Notes: generated by a model not told the origin, from the sequence alone. A DNA stretch of 64,000 bases from an uncultured Psychroserpens sp. (GCA_947488655.1 CANKZZ010000004.1:434001-498000); one strand, 5' to 3'. Positions 27,501-35,768 are shown, numbered from the stretch's first letter. Translations and numbers: made by a program.

Positions 27501-27993
27501 CTGTATCAACAACATCTCCAAGTCCACCATCTAAAGTAATGTCTACCAGAGAATACATTAAACCGTTATTAATACCGTCATCACTACCATTTGGAGGCGA
27601 CGGATTATCATGATGAGGCTCATCTACCGTAAAAATATAATAAGAGTCTGGATCTTGTGGTTTTGGTACAATTAAACCAGAAGACGTACTAGAATCATCA
27701 CCTTTTAAACCAGTACCAAGTGCTTCACTAGCATTTGCCATTGGATTATGATCTTTATTCCAGACGGTTCTTCCATCTGAATAAAATAATAATTCACCAT
27801 TGGTGTCTGATATAGATGTACAGCCTTCTAAGGTATTTAACTGTCCATTTGTGATTGCAGTAACAGTTCCGTTTCCTGCGTTAAATCGTAATCCAGCGTT
27901 TTGTCCAAAATACCAGTAGGACGCTTCTTGTTGTGCAAAAGTGTAGGCAACACAAAATAGCATTGCTAATAGTAAGAGGGATTTCTTTTTCAT
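24592..27993 (-). CDS. Exoprotein with beta-propeller-like N-terminus and T9SS type B sorting domain (4 repeats)
   Basis: 1133 residues. The signal peptide ends at residue 21 (YTFAQ). Residues of about 25-430 resemble a beta-propeller found in large Bacteroidota surface proteins (YWYFGQNAGLRFN, ELLFYSDGRTVWNKDH, LGYLKASPDGSKLAVAHF). An Ig-like module follows, then four copies of the cluster repeat (about 510-860), another Ig-like module, and the type B C-terminal domain (PKYFTPNGDTFNPTWQ, FDRYGKLL, GPGWDGTFNG, ASDYWFVV, HFALVR). The end is very close to that of the 15276 protein, so the two C-terminal halves are recent paralogues. It is the most upstream gene of the minus-strand cluster. Confidence 0.9.
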   Translation of the reverse strand: MKKKSLLLLAMLFCVAYTFAQQEASYWYFGQNAGLRFNAGNGTVTAITNGQLNTLEGCTSISDTNGELLFYSDGRTVWNKDHNPMANASEALGTGLKGDDSSTSSGLIVPKPQDPDSYYIFTVDEPHHDNPSPPNGSDDGINNGLMYSLVDITLDGGLGDVVDTERNVPLITYNPADALEERFKCSEKITAVKADDCSSFWVITHFIDKYYAFKVDVNGVDTTPVISTVGPEVPISGYRRNALGYLKASPDGSKLAVAHFGFATTENGNSGGGVYLLDFDNDTGIVSNSVELYSPNENDSPYGIEFSSENRKVYATVNVGAVGNNQGSHLFQWDLESTDIVGSRIDINFSNTLTAGALQLGLDKRIYRAQMIFTDFPNTGSSLGIINNPEAIGGAVNYDINGILLDVNGGFQNVSRIGLPPFIQSLFNSQIDIIQNGISTTELKLCTGDMYTLIAEEVPGGTYTWLKDDVVLAETTFQLDIDEPGFYEVFIEPNNGECPIEGEAVVGVFDIPTATQPQNLVNCDATQVSVFDLTTQDLDILDTQDPTLYTVHYYTSQEDADNNDNEIIGDFTSEENPQTIFARVDNNDNPNCYATTSFTLTVFVTPVIATLDDITVCDTDFSANSMDGLTTITLDEINAGIYGTQDATLYTITYHPTQQDADDNTAAFPNTYTNTTAYTEEIFVRIENNDNTNCYSTGSFILNVNDAPEALDAILIQCDEDGIPEGFTTFDLNQAFDDITGGASNRTIQFYVSLDDLENDEDELNANAFENYFNPHVIYALVTNTDTGCTNIAELTLQASSTSSNNTSLEVCDDDGTEDGFANFNLTSALDDILFGISPDLDVTFYETYLDALIEDNPLGNNFTNTIAYNQTIYARVENMNACFGISEIELTVFELPNIVIQKDVYYCLNTFPQTITLTGGLIDDTPNNYYYDWSTGEDEFEIEINEPGTYTVRVTSTDGCFKDRTINVLASDIATFTEIEVTDATSNNTITVFVTGDGIYEYALDNPEGPYQESNIFDNVSFGFHTVYVRDIENDCGTVDEIVSVIGFPKYFTPNGDTFNPTWQVKGISSDFQPNSQIFIFDRYGKLLAEVDPLGPGWDGTFNGFNMPASDYWFVVTLEDGRVFKSHFALVR

Positions 27994-28122
27994 GTAATGA
28001 TTGCAATTAGCTTAGAAAGTCTATACATAGAACAGTTAATCGTATAAAATCCCTACTTTTTTTCTTCGGAAATTTTAAGCAATCAAATTAGTTCTTTTTC
28101 ATAGCACTAAGTTACTAAGATA

Positions 28123-28947
28123 TTACAAATCTCGCTTTTTAAGCAATCTATACGATAAAAAGATAAATAAGGCAGTCCAAGCTATAACAATTGCAAACTC
28201 GTACCAATGCACACCAAAGTCATATAAAAAGTCCTGTCCATTTGGCGCTTTTGATATGGCAATACGTTGAAAAGGTTGATCTATAAGTTTGTAAATCGAT
28301 TTTAATGGGAAAAAATTCTGAATTTTTGTAGCTGTACTTTCGTCGATATTATAGGCTAATACACCATAAATAATCCATTCTAAAAGAAATAAAACAAATA
28401 AGAATGCTAGCGCAAAAGCCGAACGTTTTACTAATACACCCAAAAATAAACATAAACTAAAAAAGCCAACCAGTTTAATAAAATAGGCTAATAAAAACTC
28501 TGTTTCTCTAAAAATTAGATGCGCTTCATCTATACTAGAATAAAATAATCCAGTAATGATACAAATGATAAATATTAAAAGTGTTGATAATGCCGAAAAG
28601 AAAATAATGGTATAAAATTTTGAGAGTATAAATTCCTTTTTACTCAATCCGTCAATTAAATTTTGTTTAATAGTTTTATTACTATACTCATTACCAATCA
28701 TGCTTACGACTACAATAGCAAAAAAGAGTTTAAAATACGATGCAAAAAATGTCATAATATGCCATACAATTGGAAAATTAAAAACACCATAATGTCCTAC
28801 TTCTAAAGTGAAATAATTAAAGACATTAAATCGTATAGAAGAGAGTAGGATTATAAAAAATGGTAAAATAAATGATATAAATATGAGAACCTTACTAGCT
28901 CTGTTGAGCAGTAATTTTTGAAGTTCTAGTTGTAGTAATCTTAACAT
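28123..28947 (-). CDS. ABC-2 type transporter permease
   Basis: 274 residues with six or so membrane segments: one near the N-terminus (VLIFISFILPFFIILLSSI), a pair around 60-85, FFSALSTLLIFIICIITGLF, LVGFFSLCLFLGVLV, ALAFLFVLFLLEWIIYGVL, and a last one near the C-terminus (FAIVIAWTALFIFLSYRLL). NEYSNKTIKQNLIDGLSKKEF is the cytoplasmic linker typical of ABC-2 permeases of the NosY/bacteriocin-immunity type. It lies 61 bp downstream of its ATPase on the same strand. Cargo unknown; such pairs expel lipids, peptides or antibiotics. Confidence 0.88.
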   Translation of the reverse strand: MLRLLQLELQKLLLNRASKVLIFISFILPFFIILLSSIRFNVFNYFTLEVGHYGVFNFPIVWHIMTFFASYFKLFFAIVVVSMIGNEYSNKTIKQNLIDGLSKKEFILSKFYTIIFFSALSTLLIFIICIITGLFYSSIDEAHLIFRETEFLLAYFIKLVGFFSLCLFLGVLVKRSAFALAFLFVLFLLEWIIYGVLAYNIDESTATKIQNFFPLKSIYKLIDQPFQRIAISKAPNGQDFLYDFGVHWYEFAIVIAWTALFIFLSYRLLKKRDL

Positions 28948-29008
28948 GGTGGTTGATTTTATTTTTCTGAAGTAGTAATAAAACGTTCAGACTGTTTTTT
29001 GTTGATGA

Positions 29009-29911
29009 TTAAGTTTCGGTATTATCTGTTAATTGCAAGAATTGTTCTTCTAAACTTTCTTTACGTTTAACGAGATGAGAGAGAACAATGCCTTTTTCAA
29101 ACATTAATGTATTAAATGTTGTGGCATCCATAGGTTCGTTTAAAAATGCAGTGATTAGCTGATCTTCAACTTTTATATTTCCGAAGGAAGGATGATTCTC
29201 TAACAAGGTTTTAAGCTCGTTATGCTTTTCTGCTTTAAGCTCAAAAAAGCCATGACTAGAAATCATTTCGTCTACACGACCAGAATATAATTTTTCCCCT
29301 TTGCGTAAAACAACAACATGAGTACACACTTTTTCTACCTCGTCTAGTAGGTGAGAGGCTAGTAAAATTGTGGTACCAGTGCTTGCAATATCTTTAATGA
29401 TTTTTCTAATTTGATGAATCCCTTGAGGATCCAGACCGTTTGTTGGCTCATCTAGAATTAAAATTTCAGGATCATTTAATAATGCCGATGCTATTGCCAA
29501 ACGCTGTTTCATACCTAATGAATACGTTCTAAATTTATGGTCTTTACGATCTAAAAGTCCAACGACCTCTAACTTTTCATTGATTTTACTGTGACTAACA
29601 CCTTTAATTCTACAAACCAACTTTAAATTTTGTTCTGCAGTCATATAAGGGTAAAAGTTTGGTCGCTCTATAATGGCACCTACTTTTTTTAGTGCATCAT
29701 GTGTTGAGGTGTTGCCATCAAACCAATGAAAATTTCCTTCGGTTTTATTGACAACGTTTAATACGATGCCTAGAGTTGTAGATTTACCGCTTCCGTTTGG
29801 TCCTAAAATACCGTAAACATTGCCTTTATTAATGGTAAAAGACAAATCTTTAACTGCTGTGAGGTAGCCAAATTTTTTGGTAAGATTATTAATGGTTAAA
29901 ATTGGTTCCAA
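29009..29911 (-). CDS. ABC transporter ATP-binding protein
   Basis: The ATPase partner of the permease at 28123. Seen: Walker A GPNGSGKST (residues 37-45), ABC signature YSLGMKQRLA (130-139), Walker B ILILDEPTNGLDP (about 150-162) and the switch His in ILLASHLL. The C-terminal 80 residues are the extra domain usual in the drug/bacteriocin (CcmA/BcrA) export subfamily. The length of 300 residues fits. The pair is preceded by divergent transcription of the kinase-like gene at 30036. Confidence 0.95.
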   Translation of the reverse strand: MEPILTINNLTKKFGYLTAVKDLSFTINKGNVYGILGPNGSGKSTTLGIVLNVVNKTEGNFHWFDGNTSTHDALKKVGAIIERPNFYPYMTAEQNLKLVCRIKGVSHSKINEKLEVVGLLDRKDHKFRTYSLGMKQRLAIASALLNDPEILILDEPTNGLDPQGIHQIRKIIKDIASTGTTILLASHLLDEVEKVCTHVVVLRKGEKLYSGRVDEMISSHGFFELKAEKHNELKTLLENHPSFGNIKVEDQLITAFLNEPMDATTFNTLMFEKGIVLSHLVKRKESLEEQFLQLTDNTET

Positions 29912-29997
29912 AATTTGATTGATTTTTTTCTACAAAAAAAGTTTCTTGTAGTGGTTGATTATAAATACGACGAACAAATGAGATTATTGTTACAAAG

Positions 29998-30005
29998 TAA
30001 TTTTG
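29998..30005 (+). promoter_or_regulatory. -7 promoter element of the kinase-like gene
   Basis: TAATTTTG matches TAnnTTTG, 30 bp before the ATG at 30036. No clear TTG lies at the right distance upstream, so this is a moderate call. Confidence 0.45.
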
Positions 30006-30035
30006 AAAACTGTAAATTAGAGCTCAATTAAAAAC

Positions 30036-31097
30036 ATGGACGATTTAAAAATATCAAAAAAGAAACCAGCTTATCCTATTAGTGATAGGCTTTATGCCTA
30101 TTTAAAGGAGTATAATAGAAATTTTAGATTGCCTATATTTTATGACGATTTATTACGATTTCAAGGTTCTATTGTGGTTTATGATAAGAATGACGAAGAT
30201 ACGCTTTGGGTTCGTGTATATTATAATGAGTTTGAGAAAGAAGAGATAGACTTGAGTCTCAAGCGTGTGTATTCTAATTTAATATCTGATGGAAACGAAA
30301 CCATTTTTAAGTATTTAAATGTAGATGCTATAGATTTTTGTACGTTTGGTAATACGAAGCCTTTTAGGATTAAAATACGAAATATCCTTAATGATAATTA
30401 TACCTATTTCTATGTTAAAAAAGCCGATGCTTCTCGTGTTTATGGGCTAGAATTAGAGCATATGCTCTCGCCTTATAACCTAAATTTTTTAGTGTATAAA
30501 AACACTATTATAGAAGAGCATATTGCAGGAATTCCTGGCGACGAATTTATTAAAACGATGTTGCCTGATTGTAACTCTGCAGAGAAAGCGCAAATAGCAA
30601 AAGAGTTTGTAAAATTTAATGAGCGTTGTATGATTAGGCTCTTGGGTGATATGCGCTCTTATAATTATGTGATTACACCAACACATGATTTTGATCATGT
30701 TGTATTTAAAATAAGAGCTATTGATTTTGATCAACAGTGTTACGAAGGAAAGTTGAACATCTACAGACCGCAATTTTTTAAGGAAAACTTTAAAATGGTG
30801 GAACTGGTGAGAGAGAAAATTCAAAAAGAATCTATAGATCAGTATAAAATTGAAGAACGCTCCATCATTGTGCGTCGTATGCGAAGTTTTCAAGATAGAA
30901 TAGGAGAATTACTAGACTGTATGGAAGCAGATACGCTTTCAAATACCAAAAACATAGAGTTACTAAAAGAGCATATTTATAATTACACCTTAGATTTAGA
31001 ATTTAGAAAAAGCACAAATATGGGAAGCGTTTTAAGAAATGCACTTGGTTTTGTGAAACGCAATTACGATGATATTAATATGAAAGGATTTTCTTGA
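30036..31097 (+). CDS. Kinase-like protein of unknown function
   Basis: 353 residues, cytoplasmic, no signal peptide or membrane segment. The N-terminal third (SDRLYAYLKEYNRNFRLPIFY) is not recognised. The middle carries motifs resembling the catalytic core of protein-kinase-like folds: EEHIAGIPGDEF (hinge-like), LLGDMRSYNYVI (compare the H-x-D-x-x-x-x-N catalytic loop, with Asp and Asn at the right spacing) and AIDFDQQ (compare the D-F-G magnesium loop). A helical C-terminal region follows. This suggests an atypical kinase or phosphotransferase in which the catalytic His is Gly. A pseudokinase is possible. Monocistronic; neighbours do not reveal a substrate. Confidence 0.5.
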   Translation: MDDLKISKKKPAYPISDRLYAYLKEYNRNFRLPIFYDDLLRFQGSIVVYDKNDEDTLWVRVYYNEFEKEEIDLSLKRVYSNLISDGNETIFKYLNVDAIDFCTFGNTKPFRIKIRNILNDNYTYFYVKKADASRVYGLELEHMLSPYNLNFLVYKNTIIEEHIAGIPGDEFIKTMLPDCNSAEKAQIAKEFVKFNERCMIRLLGDMRSYNYVITPTHDFDHVVFKIRAIDFDQQCYEGKLNIYRPQFFKENFKMVELVREKIQKESIDQYKIEERSIIVRRMRSFQDRIGELLDCMEADTLSNTKNIELLKEHIYNYTLDLEFRKSTNMGSVLRNALGFVKRNYDDINMKGFS

Positions 31098-31109
31098 TGA
31101 GGTTTGGGC

Positions 31110-31685
31110 TTATCCAAAAATCATGTTTAAAACCAACAAGAAAATAATTGCATTAATTCCAAATCTAACCCATTTAATATAAGATTTCATTGCAAGTTGA
31201 AGTATTGAGATTACTGCTAACAATCCCGTTACAATAACTAATTGCGCCAATTCTATCCCAACATTAAATCCTAAAAGTGGTAACACGATAGATTCACCAT
31301 CAAAAAGCATCATTTTGATATAGTTAGAGAATCCTAATCCGTGGATGAGTCCAAAAACTAACAAAATGACATAAGTAATAACCAGTTGTTGTTTGGTTTG
31401 CTTATCCTTCAGAATAAAATAAAAATTATTTAAACAACTTAGTAAAATAGTAATAGGGATGAGTAGTTCTACAGTGTTTGCATTTATAGAAATTAATTCT
31501 AATCCAGAAAGAAACAACGTGATGCAATGACCAAGGGTAAATGCAGTTACTAATCCTACAATTTTTTTCCAGTCTTTAAATGAAAATAGAATACAGAAGG
31601 AAACGATAAAATAGAAATGATCTAACCCATCAAGATCTAAAATGTGATTGATACCTTCTTTTAAATAGAACCAAAAGTCAATCAT
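31110..31685 (-). CDS. HupE/UreJ family membrane protein
   Basis: 191 residues with about six membrane helices. The opening FWFYLKEGINHILDLDGLDHFYFI with the two His-containing turns, then FTLGHCITLFLSGL and VFGLIHGLGFSNYI, are the conserved blocks of the HupE/UreJ_2 family. Classical members carry nickel or cobalt for hydrogenase and urease; most Bacteroidota relatives have no such partner, and none is visible here, so metal uptake is only a possibility. It is the last gene of a long minus-strand run (37313 down to 31110). Confidence 0.85.
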   Translation of the reverse strand: MIDFWFYLKEGINHILDLDGLDHFYFIVSFCILFSFKDWKKIVGLVTAFTLGHCITLFLSGLELISINANTVELLIPITILLSCLNNFYFILKDKQTKQQLVITYVILLVFGLIHGLGFSNYIKMMLFDGESIVLPLLGFNVGIELAQLVIVTGLLAVISILQLAMKSYIKWVRFGINAIIFLLVLNMIFG

Positions 31686-31698
31686 AGCTTAGAGCAGC

Positions 31699-32223
31699 TT
31701 AATTCCAATTCTCATCAAAATCGAGATCACTATAATCATCAACATCTATATCGTCATCAAACTCATTAAAATCGTCATCATCACCAAAATTTTCTGCTTC
31801 AAAAGTTTTTTCTGGAGCTGAGTCTGGTATTTGCCCATGTACAAACATAAGGTTAGGGTAATCTGTACCTTCAATAACTTCAACAATTTCGGCAAGCTCA
31901 ACAAGAAACGTCCACATGCTCAAAAAGTCATATATATAAATAAGTTTAGTTTGTGACTGGTCAACAATAGTGTTAAGAACAGTTTCGCCCATTGTTCTTA
32001 CATCGTTATGCCCTTCACTTACGTCAAACATAGATATTTCTTCGCCTTGGTCCCAATCTTCGTTACTTACATAAAACGATGCCATTTCTAATCCATCAAA
32101 CCCAAAAGATTGCGTTATTGCGTTATGCAAATCTTCAAGAGAATCTGTTTCTCTAATTTCGATATCTCTAAAAATATCGTCTTCGGTATCGTTGTCAAGG
32201 ATGACTCTAAATCTATAAATCAT
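31699..32223 (-). CDS. Plasmid pRiA4b ORF-3 / IS1096 TnpR-like family protein
   Basis: 174 residues. The N-terminal 130 residues follow the pRiA4b ORF-3-like fold (IYRFRVILDNDTEDDIFRDIEI, LHNAITQSFGFD, LIYIYDFLSMWTFLVEL, which matches the family's YxYDFGDxW block). The C-terminus is extremely acidic (a run of Asp and Glu in the last 35 residues). Despite the family name there is no transposon here; chromosomal copies are common in Flavobacteria and have no known role. A TATTTTTG box lies only 4 nt before the ATG, so the gene may have its own leaderless transcript in addition to read-through from ctaA. Confidence 0.82.
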   Translation of the reverse strand: MIYRFRVILDNDTEDDIFRDIEIRETDSLEDLHNAITQSFGFDGLEMASFYVSNEDWDQGEEISMFDVSEGHNDVRTMGETVLNTIVDQSQTKLIYIYDFLSMWTFLVELAEIVEVIEGTDYPNLMFVHGQIPDSAPEKTFEAENFGDDDDFNEFDDDIDVDDYSDLDFDENWN

Positions 32224-32227
32224 AATG

Positions 32228-32235
32228 CAAAAATA
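32228..32235 (-). promoter_or_regulatory. -7 promoter element of the pRiA4b-like gene
   Basis: TATTTTTG on the minus strand ends 4 nt before the ATG, the same spacing seen at uvrB and ruvX. It overlaps the spacer after ctaA, which suggests an internal operon promoter. The -33 element is weak. Confidence 0.5.
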
Positions 32236-32249
32236 AACTATTTTTTAGA

Positions 32250-33266
32250 TTATTTACTAAAGCGATGCAAGGTAAATGTCATTGCCGATAACAATAAAAA
32301 TGCACCAATTTGATGTGTTACACCTAACCAAACAGGAACTGCGTAAATTATGGTAAGTACACCTAGAATAAATTGAATTGCTACACCTAAAAGTAATAAA
32401 TTAACACCATTACTTTGAAATTTTGTTAAAGTTAATTTTCTGGTTTTAAGCCAAATACCAATTATAAAAGCCACAACAATGTATGCGATTATTCTATGTG
32501 CAAACTGTACACCACTTTTACCTTCTAAAAAGTTTTTATAGACAGGTTGTTGCTCTATATAGACCGTCTCGTGCATAAATTTACCTTCACTCATCATTGG
32601 CCAATGATTATGAATAAAACCAGCATCTAGACCAGCAACAAAAGCGCCATAGATTATTTGTATAATTAATACGACTAAACTTATTCTAACAAAGTTTCTT
32701 ATACCTTTTTCTATAGTTTTTTTCTTCGGAAATATTAAATCTAAAGCCACCCAAAAGGTAACAGCAAACGTAATAAAAGCAGTAGTTAAATGAGCAGCAA
32801 GACGGTAATGACTTACATCTGGATTATCTACCAAACCACTTTTAACCATATACCAACCTAGAAATCCTTGAAAACCTCCTAAAACTAAGAGTACAATACT
32901 TTTTTTAATTGTAGATTTTGTAAGCTGTTTTCTAATTAAAAAGTACAAAAATGGAATAATAAATACCAAGCCAATAAAACGTCCTAATACACGATGTAAC
33001 CATTCCCAAAAGTAAATATCTTTAAAGTCTTGTAAATCAAAGTGGTTATTGAGTTTTTGATACTCAGGATATTGTTTGTAAAGTTCAAAAGCCTCTTGCC
33101 ATTCTACTTCATTCATTGGCGGAATAGTACCAGAAATAAGCTTATAGTTTGATATTGATAAACCAGAATGGGTTAGTCTAGTAATACCACCAACTATTAC
33201 CATTATAAAAATTAGAATACAACCCGTTAGTAGCCAGTAGATGACTTTTTTATTGTCTTTTTTCAT
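32250..33266 (-). CDS. ctaA: Heme A synthase (COX15/CtaA family)
   Basis: An inner-membrane enzyme that oxidises the C8 methyl of heme O to give heme A for aa3-type cytochrome oxidase. Eight membrane helices in two four-helix halves. The conserved heme-ligand histidines are visible: His91 in WEWLHRVLGR, His159 in YRLAAHLTT, His257 in FAHRII and His318 in GVTHQIGAF. The opening block GGITRLTHSGLSI is also the family's signature. 338 residues. The cytochrome oxidase genes themselves are not in the window. It lies 26 bp after the GNAT gene in the same run. Confidence 0.93.
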   Translation of the reverse strand: MKKDNKKVIYWLLTGCILIFIMVIVGGITRLTHSGLSISNYKLISGTIPPMNEVEWQEAFELYKQYPEYQKLNNHFDLQDFKDIYFWEWLHRVLGRFIGLVFIIPFLYFLIRKQLTKSTIKKSIVLLVLGGFQGFLGWYMVKSGLVDNPDVSHYRLAAHLTTAFITFAVTFWVALDLIFPKKKTIEKGIRNFVRISLVVLIIQIIYGAFVAGLDAGFIHNHWPMMSEGKFMHETVYIEQQPVYKNFLEGKSGVQFAHRIIAYIVVAFIIGIWLKTRKLTLTKFQSNGVNLLLLGVAIQFILGVLTIIYAVPVWLGVTHQIGAFLLLSAMTFTLHRFSK

Positions 33267-33292
33267 AACTATTTTTAATAAAAGTGAGTAAC

Positions 33293-33742
33293 TTATATTT
33301 CTTTTTCAAAACATAAACTATTATCCATATGTATATATTGACCGTAGTTTGGTATGATTTGATACTGATTTTTCTTATAAAATGAAACCGCTTCTTTTTG
33401 TCTAATACCAGTTTCTAACACACAGGTTTTATAGTTTAACTCTTTAGCCCAAACCTCTAAGGCATTTAAAATATTTGAAGCTATTCCACTGCCACGCATT
33501 TCTGGTTTGGTAAACATTCGTTTTATTTCAACGCTTGTGTCATTAAATTTTTTAAAAGCACCACACCCAACAGGTGTGTCGTTATTATAAGCCATGACAA
33601 CATGGTTTAAAACATCTATGCTATTATATTGATTGTAAAAATCGTGTTCATCACCATCGGTAACTTTTAGATACGCATCTAATTCTTTAACTAAGTTGCC
33701 AAAGTCTTTATTTTTTGAATCTGTTCTTATGATTTTAATCAT
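33293..33742 (-). CDS. GNAT family N-acetyltransferase
   Basis: 149 residues with the GNAT fold: GCGAFKKFNDTSVEIKRMFTKPEMRGSGIASNIL contains the strand-4/helix-3 acetyl-CoA site (R/Q-x-x-G-x-G/A as MRGSGIA). CVLETGIRQKEAVSFYKKNQY is the usual C-terminal strand and helix. It acetylates an unknown amine. It overlaps nothing but sits 2 bp after cca, so it is cotranscribed with the tRNA-processing genes. Confidence 0.88.
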   Translation of the reverse strand: MIKIIRTDSKNKDFGNLVKELDAYLKVTDGDEHDFYNQYNSIDVLNHVVMAYNNDTPVGCGAFKKFNDTSVEIKRMFTKPEMRGSGIASNILNALEVWAKELNYKTCVLETGIRQKEAVSFYKKNQYQIIPNYGQYIHMDNSLCFEKEI

Positions 33743-33744
33743 AA

Positions 33745-35172
33745 TTACGCATTTACTTTTAGTCCTAAACGTTTACCTTCTTTAAGCATTAATTGATAAG
33801 CAGCATCGTATTCATTTGGGATTTCTCCTTCTAAAATTGCTTCCTTTATCACTTCTTTTATTTGACCAATTTCACGAGAGGGTTTTAAACCAAAGGTGGT
33901 CATAATTTCTTCTCCAGATATTGGAGGTTGAAAATTACGAACGTGATCTCGAGCTTCTACTTCTTCAATTTTTTGCCTTACTATTTTAAAGTTATTATGA
34001 TATTTATTAAACTTTTTAGGGTTTTTAGTGGTAATATCTGCCTCACACAATATCATTAAATCTTCAACGTAATCTCCTGCATCAAAAACTAAGCGTCGTA
34101 CAGCAGAATCTGTTACCAAATCTTGAGCTAATACAATTGGTCTAGAACTCATAAATACCATTTTTTGAACAAATTTCATTTTATCATTCAAAGGCATTTT
34201 TAATCTTTTAAATAGATGGTAAACCATTTTTGCACCTTCAAATTCGTGTGCATGAAAGGTCCAACCTACTTTTTTGCTGAATTTTTTTGTTGGCGCTTTT
34301 CCTATATCATGAAGTAAAGCAGCCCAACGTAACCAAAGATTATCTGTATTTTTTGCAATATTATCTACGACTTCTAGTGTGTGATAAAAATTGTCTTTAT
34401 GTGTTTGACCTTCAACTTCGTCAATCCCTTTTAGAGCTGTTAACTCTGGCATAATGTGTTTAAGTAGACCAGTTTTTTCTAAATGTAAAAATCCAATAGA
34501 TGGCTTATCACTTTCGAGAATTTTATTGAGTTCTACAACAATACGTTCGTTAGTAATAATTTTTATTCGGTCGTTGTTTTGAGAAATAGCTTTTAAGGAT
34601 TTGTCTTCAATTGTGAAGTTGAGTTGTGTTGCAAAACGAATAGCACGCATCATACGTAATGGGTCATCGCTATAAGTAATATCTGGATCTAGAGGTGTTC
34701 TAATAATCTTATCTTCTAAATCTTGGATACCATTAAATGGGTCTAGCAAATTTCCGAAGTAATTGTCATCTAAATTTAATGCCATGGCATTAATAGAGAA
34801 ATCTCTACGATTTTGGTCGTCTTGTAAAGTGCCATTTTCTACAACAGGATTTCTGCTGTTTTCATTATAGGATTCTTTTCGAGCTCCAACAAACTCAACA
34901 TCCATGTCATTGTAGACCAACATTGCTGTACCGTAAGTTTTAAAAACCTGTACTTTTGGGTGATTAGGAAGATTTTTTGCAACTTGTTTCGCAAGTTTAA
35001 TACCGCTACCAATTGCCACAATGTCAATATCTTTATGCTCACCACGATTTAAAATAAAATCGCGAACAAAACCACCTATAACATAACTATCAACTCCAAT
35101 TTCTTTAGCAGATTTTGAGATGATTTTAAAGATATCGTTTTTTAGGGCTTGTTTAAAATTTGTATTCGACAT
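33745..35172 (-). CDS. cca: CCA tRNA nucleotidyltransferase with HD domain
   Basis: Adds or repairs the 3'-CCA end of tRNAs. Seen: the nucleotidyltransferase head GGFVRDFILNRGEHKDIDIV (about residues 28-47, with the DxD metal pair), RRDFSINAMA and the flexible-loop RSDDPLRMMRAIRFATQL-type block, followed by the arm helices, then an HD phosphohydrolase domain (HDIGKAPTKKF at about 286-296). 475 residues is the usual length for the HD-bearing bacterial type. It stands in a run with tsaC, another tRNA-maturation gene. Confidence 0.95.
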   Translation of the reverse strand: MSNTNFKQALKNDIFKIISKSAKEIGVDSYVIGGFVRDFILNRGEHKDIDIVAIGSGIKLAKQVAKNLPNHPKVQVFKTYGTAMLVYNDMDVEFVGARKESYNENSRNPVVENGTLQDDQNRRDFSINAMALNLDDNYFGNLLDPFNGIQDLEDKIIRTPLDPDITYSDDPLRMMRAIRFATQLNFTIEDKSLKAISQNNDRIKIITNERIVVELNKILESDKPSIGFLHLEKTGLLKHIMPELTALKGIDEVEGQTHKDNFYHTLEVVDNIAKNTDNLWLRWAALLHDIGKAPTKKFSKKVGWTFHAHEFEGAKMVYHLFKRLKMPLNDKMKFVQKMVFMSSRPIVLAQDLVTDSAVRRLVFDAGDYVEDLMILCEADITTKNPKKFNKYHNNFKIVRQKIEEVEARDHVRNFQPPISGEEIMTTFGLKPSREIGQIKEVIKEAILEGEIPNEYDAAYQLMLKEGKRLGLKVNA

Positions 35173-35203
35173 TTGCTTTCCTCTATTATTGGCGCAAAAA
35201 AGT

Positions 35204-35764
35204 CTATTCTCGTATAATTTTAACCATTCCAGAATTACTTAATTTGATAATTGTAGAGGGTTGAGTTTGACTTTTTTCTTTTTGCAAATTTACGACATAG
35301 TCCACACCTTTTAAAATCTCTTCACTTATTTCTTCAAAGGATTTTGGTGTTGGTTTCGTGCTAATATTTGCAGAGGTAGAAACGAGAGGTTTTTTTAAAT
35401 ATCTAATTAGTTTTTCGCAAAATTTATGTTTCACCACTCGTATTGCAAGAGTGTTATCATTTGCTATTAAATTCTCAGCAACTCCTGCTGGATCATCATA
35501 TATAATTGTTGTTGGTTTTACTGCAATGTCAAGAATTGTATATGCCATATTTGGTACATTATCTACATGTCTCTCTAGCATAGAATAATTATTTACCAAA
35601 CAAATGAGTGCCTTAGAATCATCTCGTTGTTTAAGCTTATAAACTTTTTTTACAGCTTCATAATTTGTTGCATCGCAACCAATACCCCAAACAGTATCGG
35701 TTGGGTAGAGTATGATGCCACCTTGTTTGAGTACTGTTAATGCTTCTTGAATTATTTCGTCCAT
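35204..35764 (-). CDS. tsaC: L-threonylcarbamoyladenylate synthase (TsaC/YrdC/Sua5 family)
   Basis: Makes threonylcarbamoyl-AMP from threonine, bicarbonate and ATP, the first step of the t6A37 tRNA modification. Seen: GGIILYPTDTVWGIGCDA (residues 15-32) and the K-x-R-x-x-x-K pattern in YKLKQRDDSKALI, and STSANISTKP, the nucleotide-binding block. 186 residues corresponds to the short YrdC form without the Sua5 extension. It lies 4 bp after the methyltransferase and 31 bp before cca. Confidence 0.93.
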   Translation of the reverse strand: MDEIIQEALTVLKQGGIILYPTDTVWGIGCDATNYEAVKKVYKLKQRDDSKALICLVNNYSMLERHVDNVPNMAYTILDIAVKPTTIIYDDPAGVAENLIANDNTLAIRVVKHKFCEKLIRYLKKPLVSTSANISTKPTPKSFEEISEEILKGVDYVVNLQKEKSQTQPSTIIKLSNSGMVKIIRE

Positions 35765-35768
35765 TGAT

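Noticed and set aside
30489-30893. 134-codon minus-strand open frame inside the kinase-like gene
   Set aside because: Shadow of the + strand gene; cysteine- and phenylalanine-rich composition, no start context, no family-like motif.
31699-32223. IS1096 / plasmid-derived mobile element suggested by the family name
   Set aside because: No terminal repeats, transposase or target duplication; chromosomal single genes of this family are usual.
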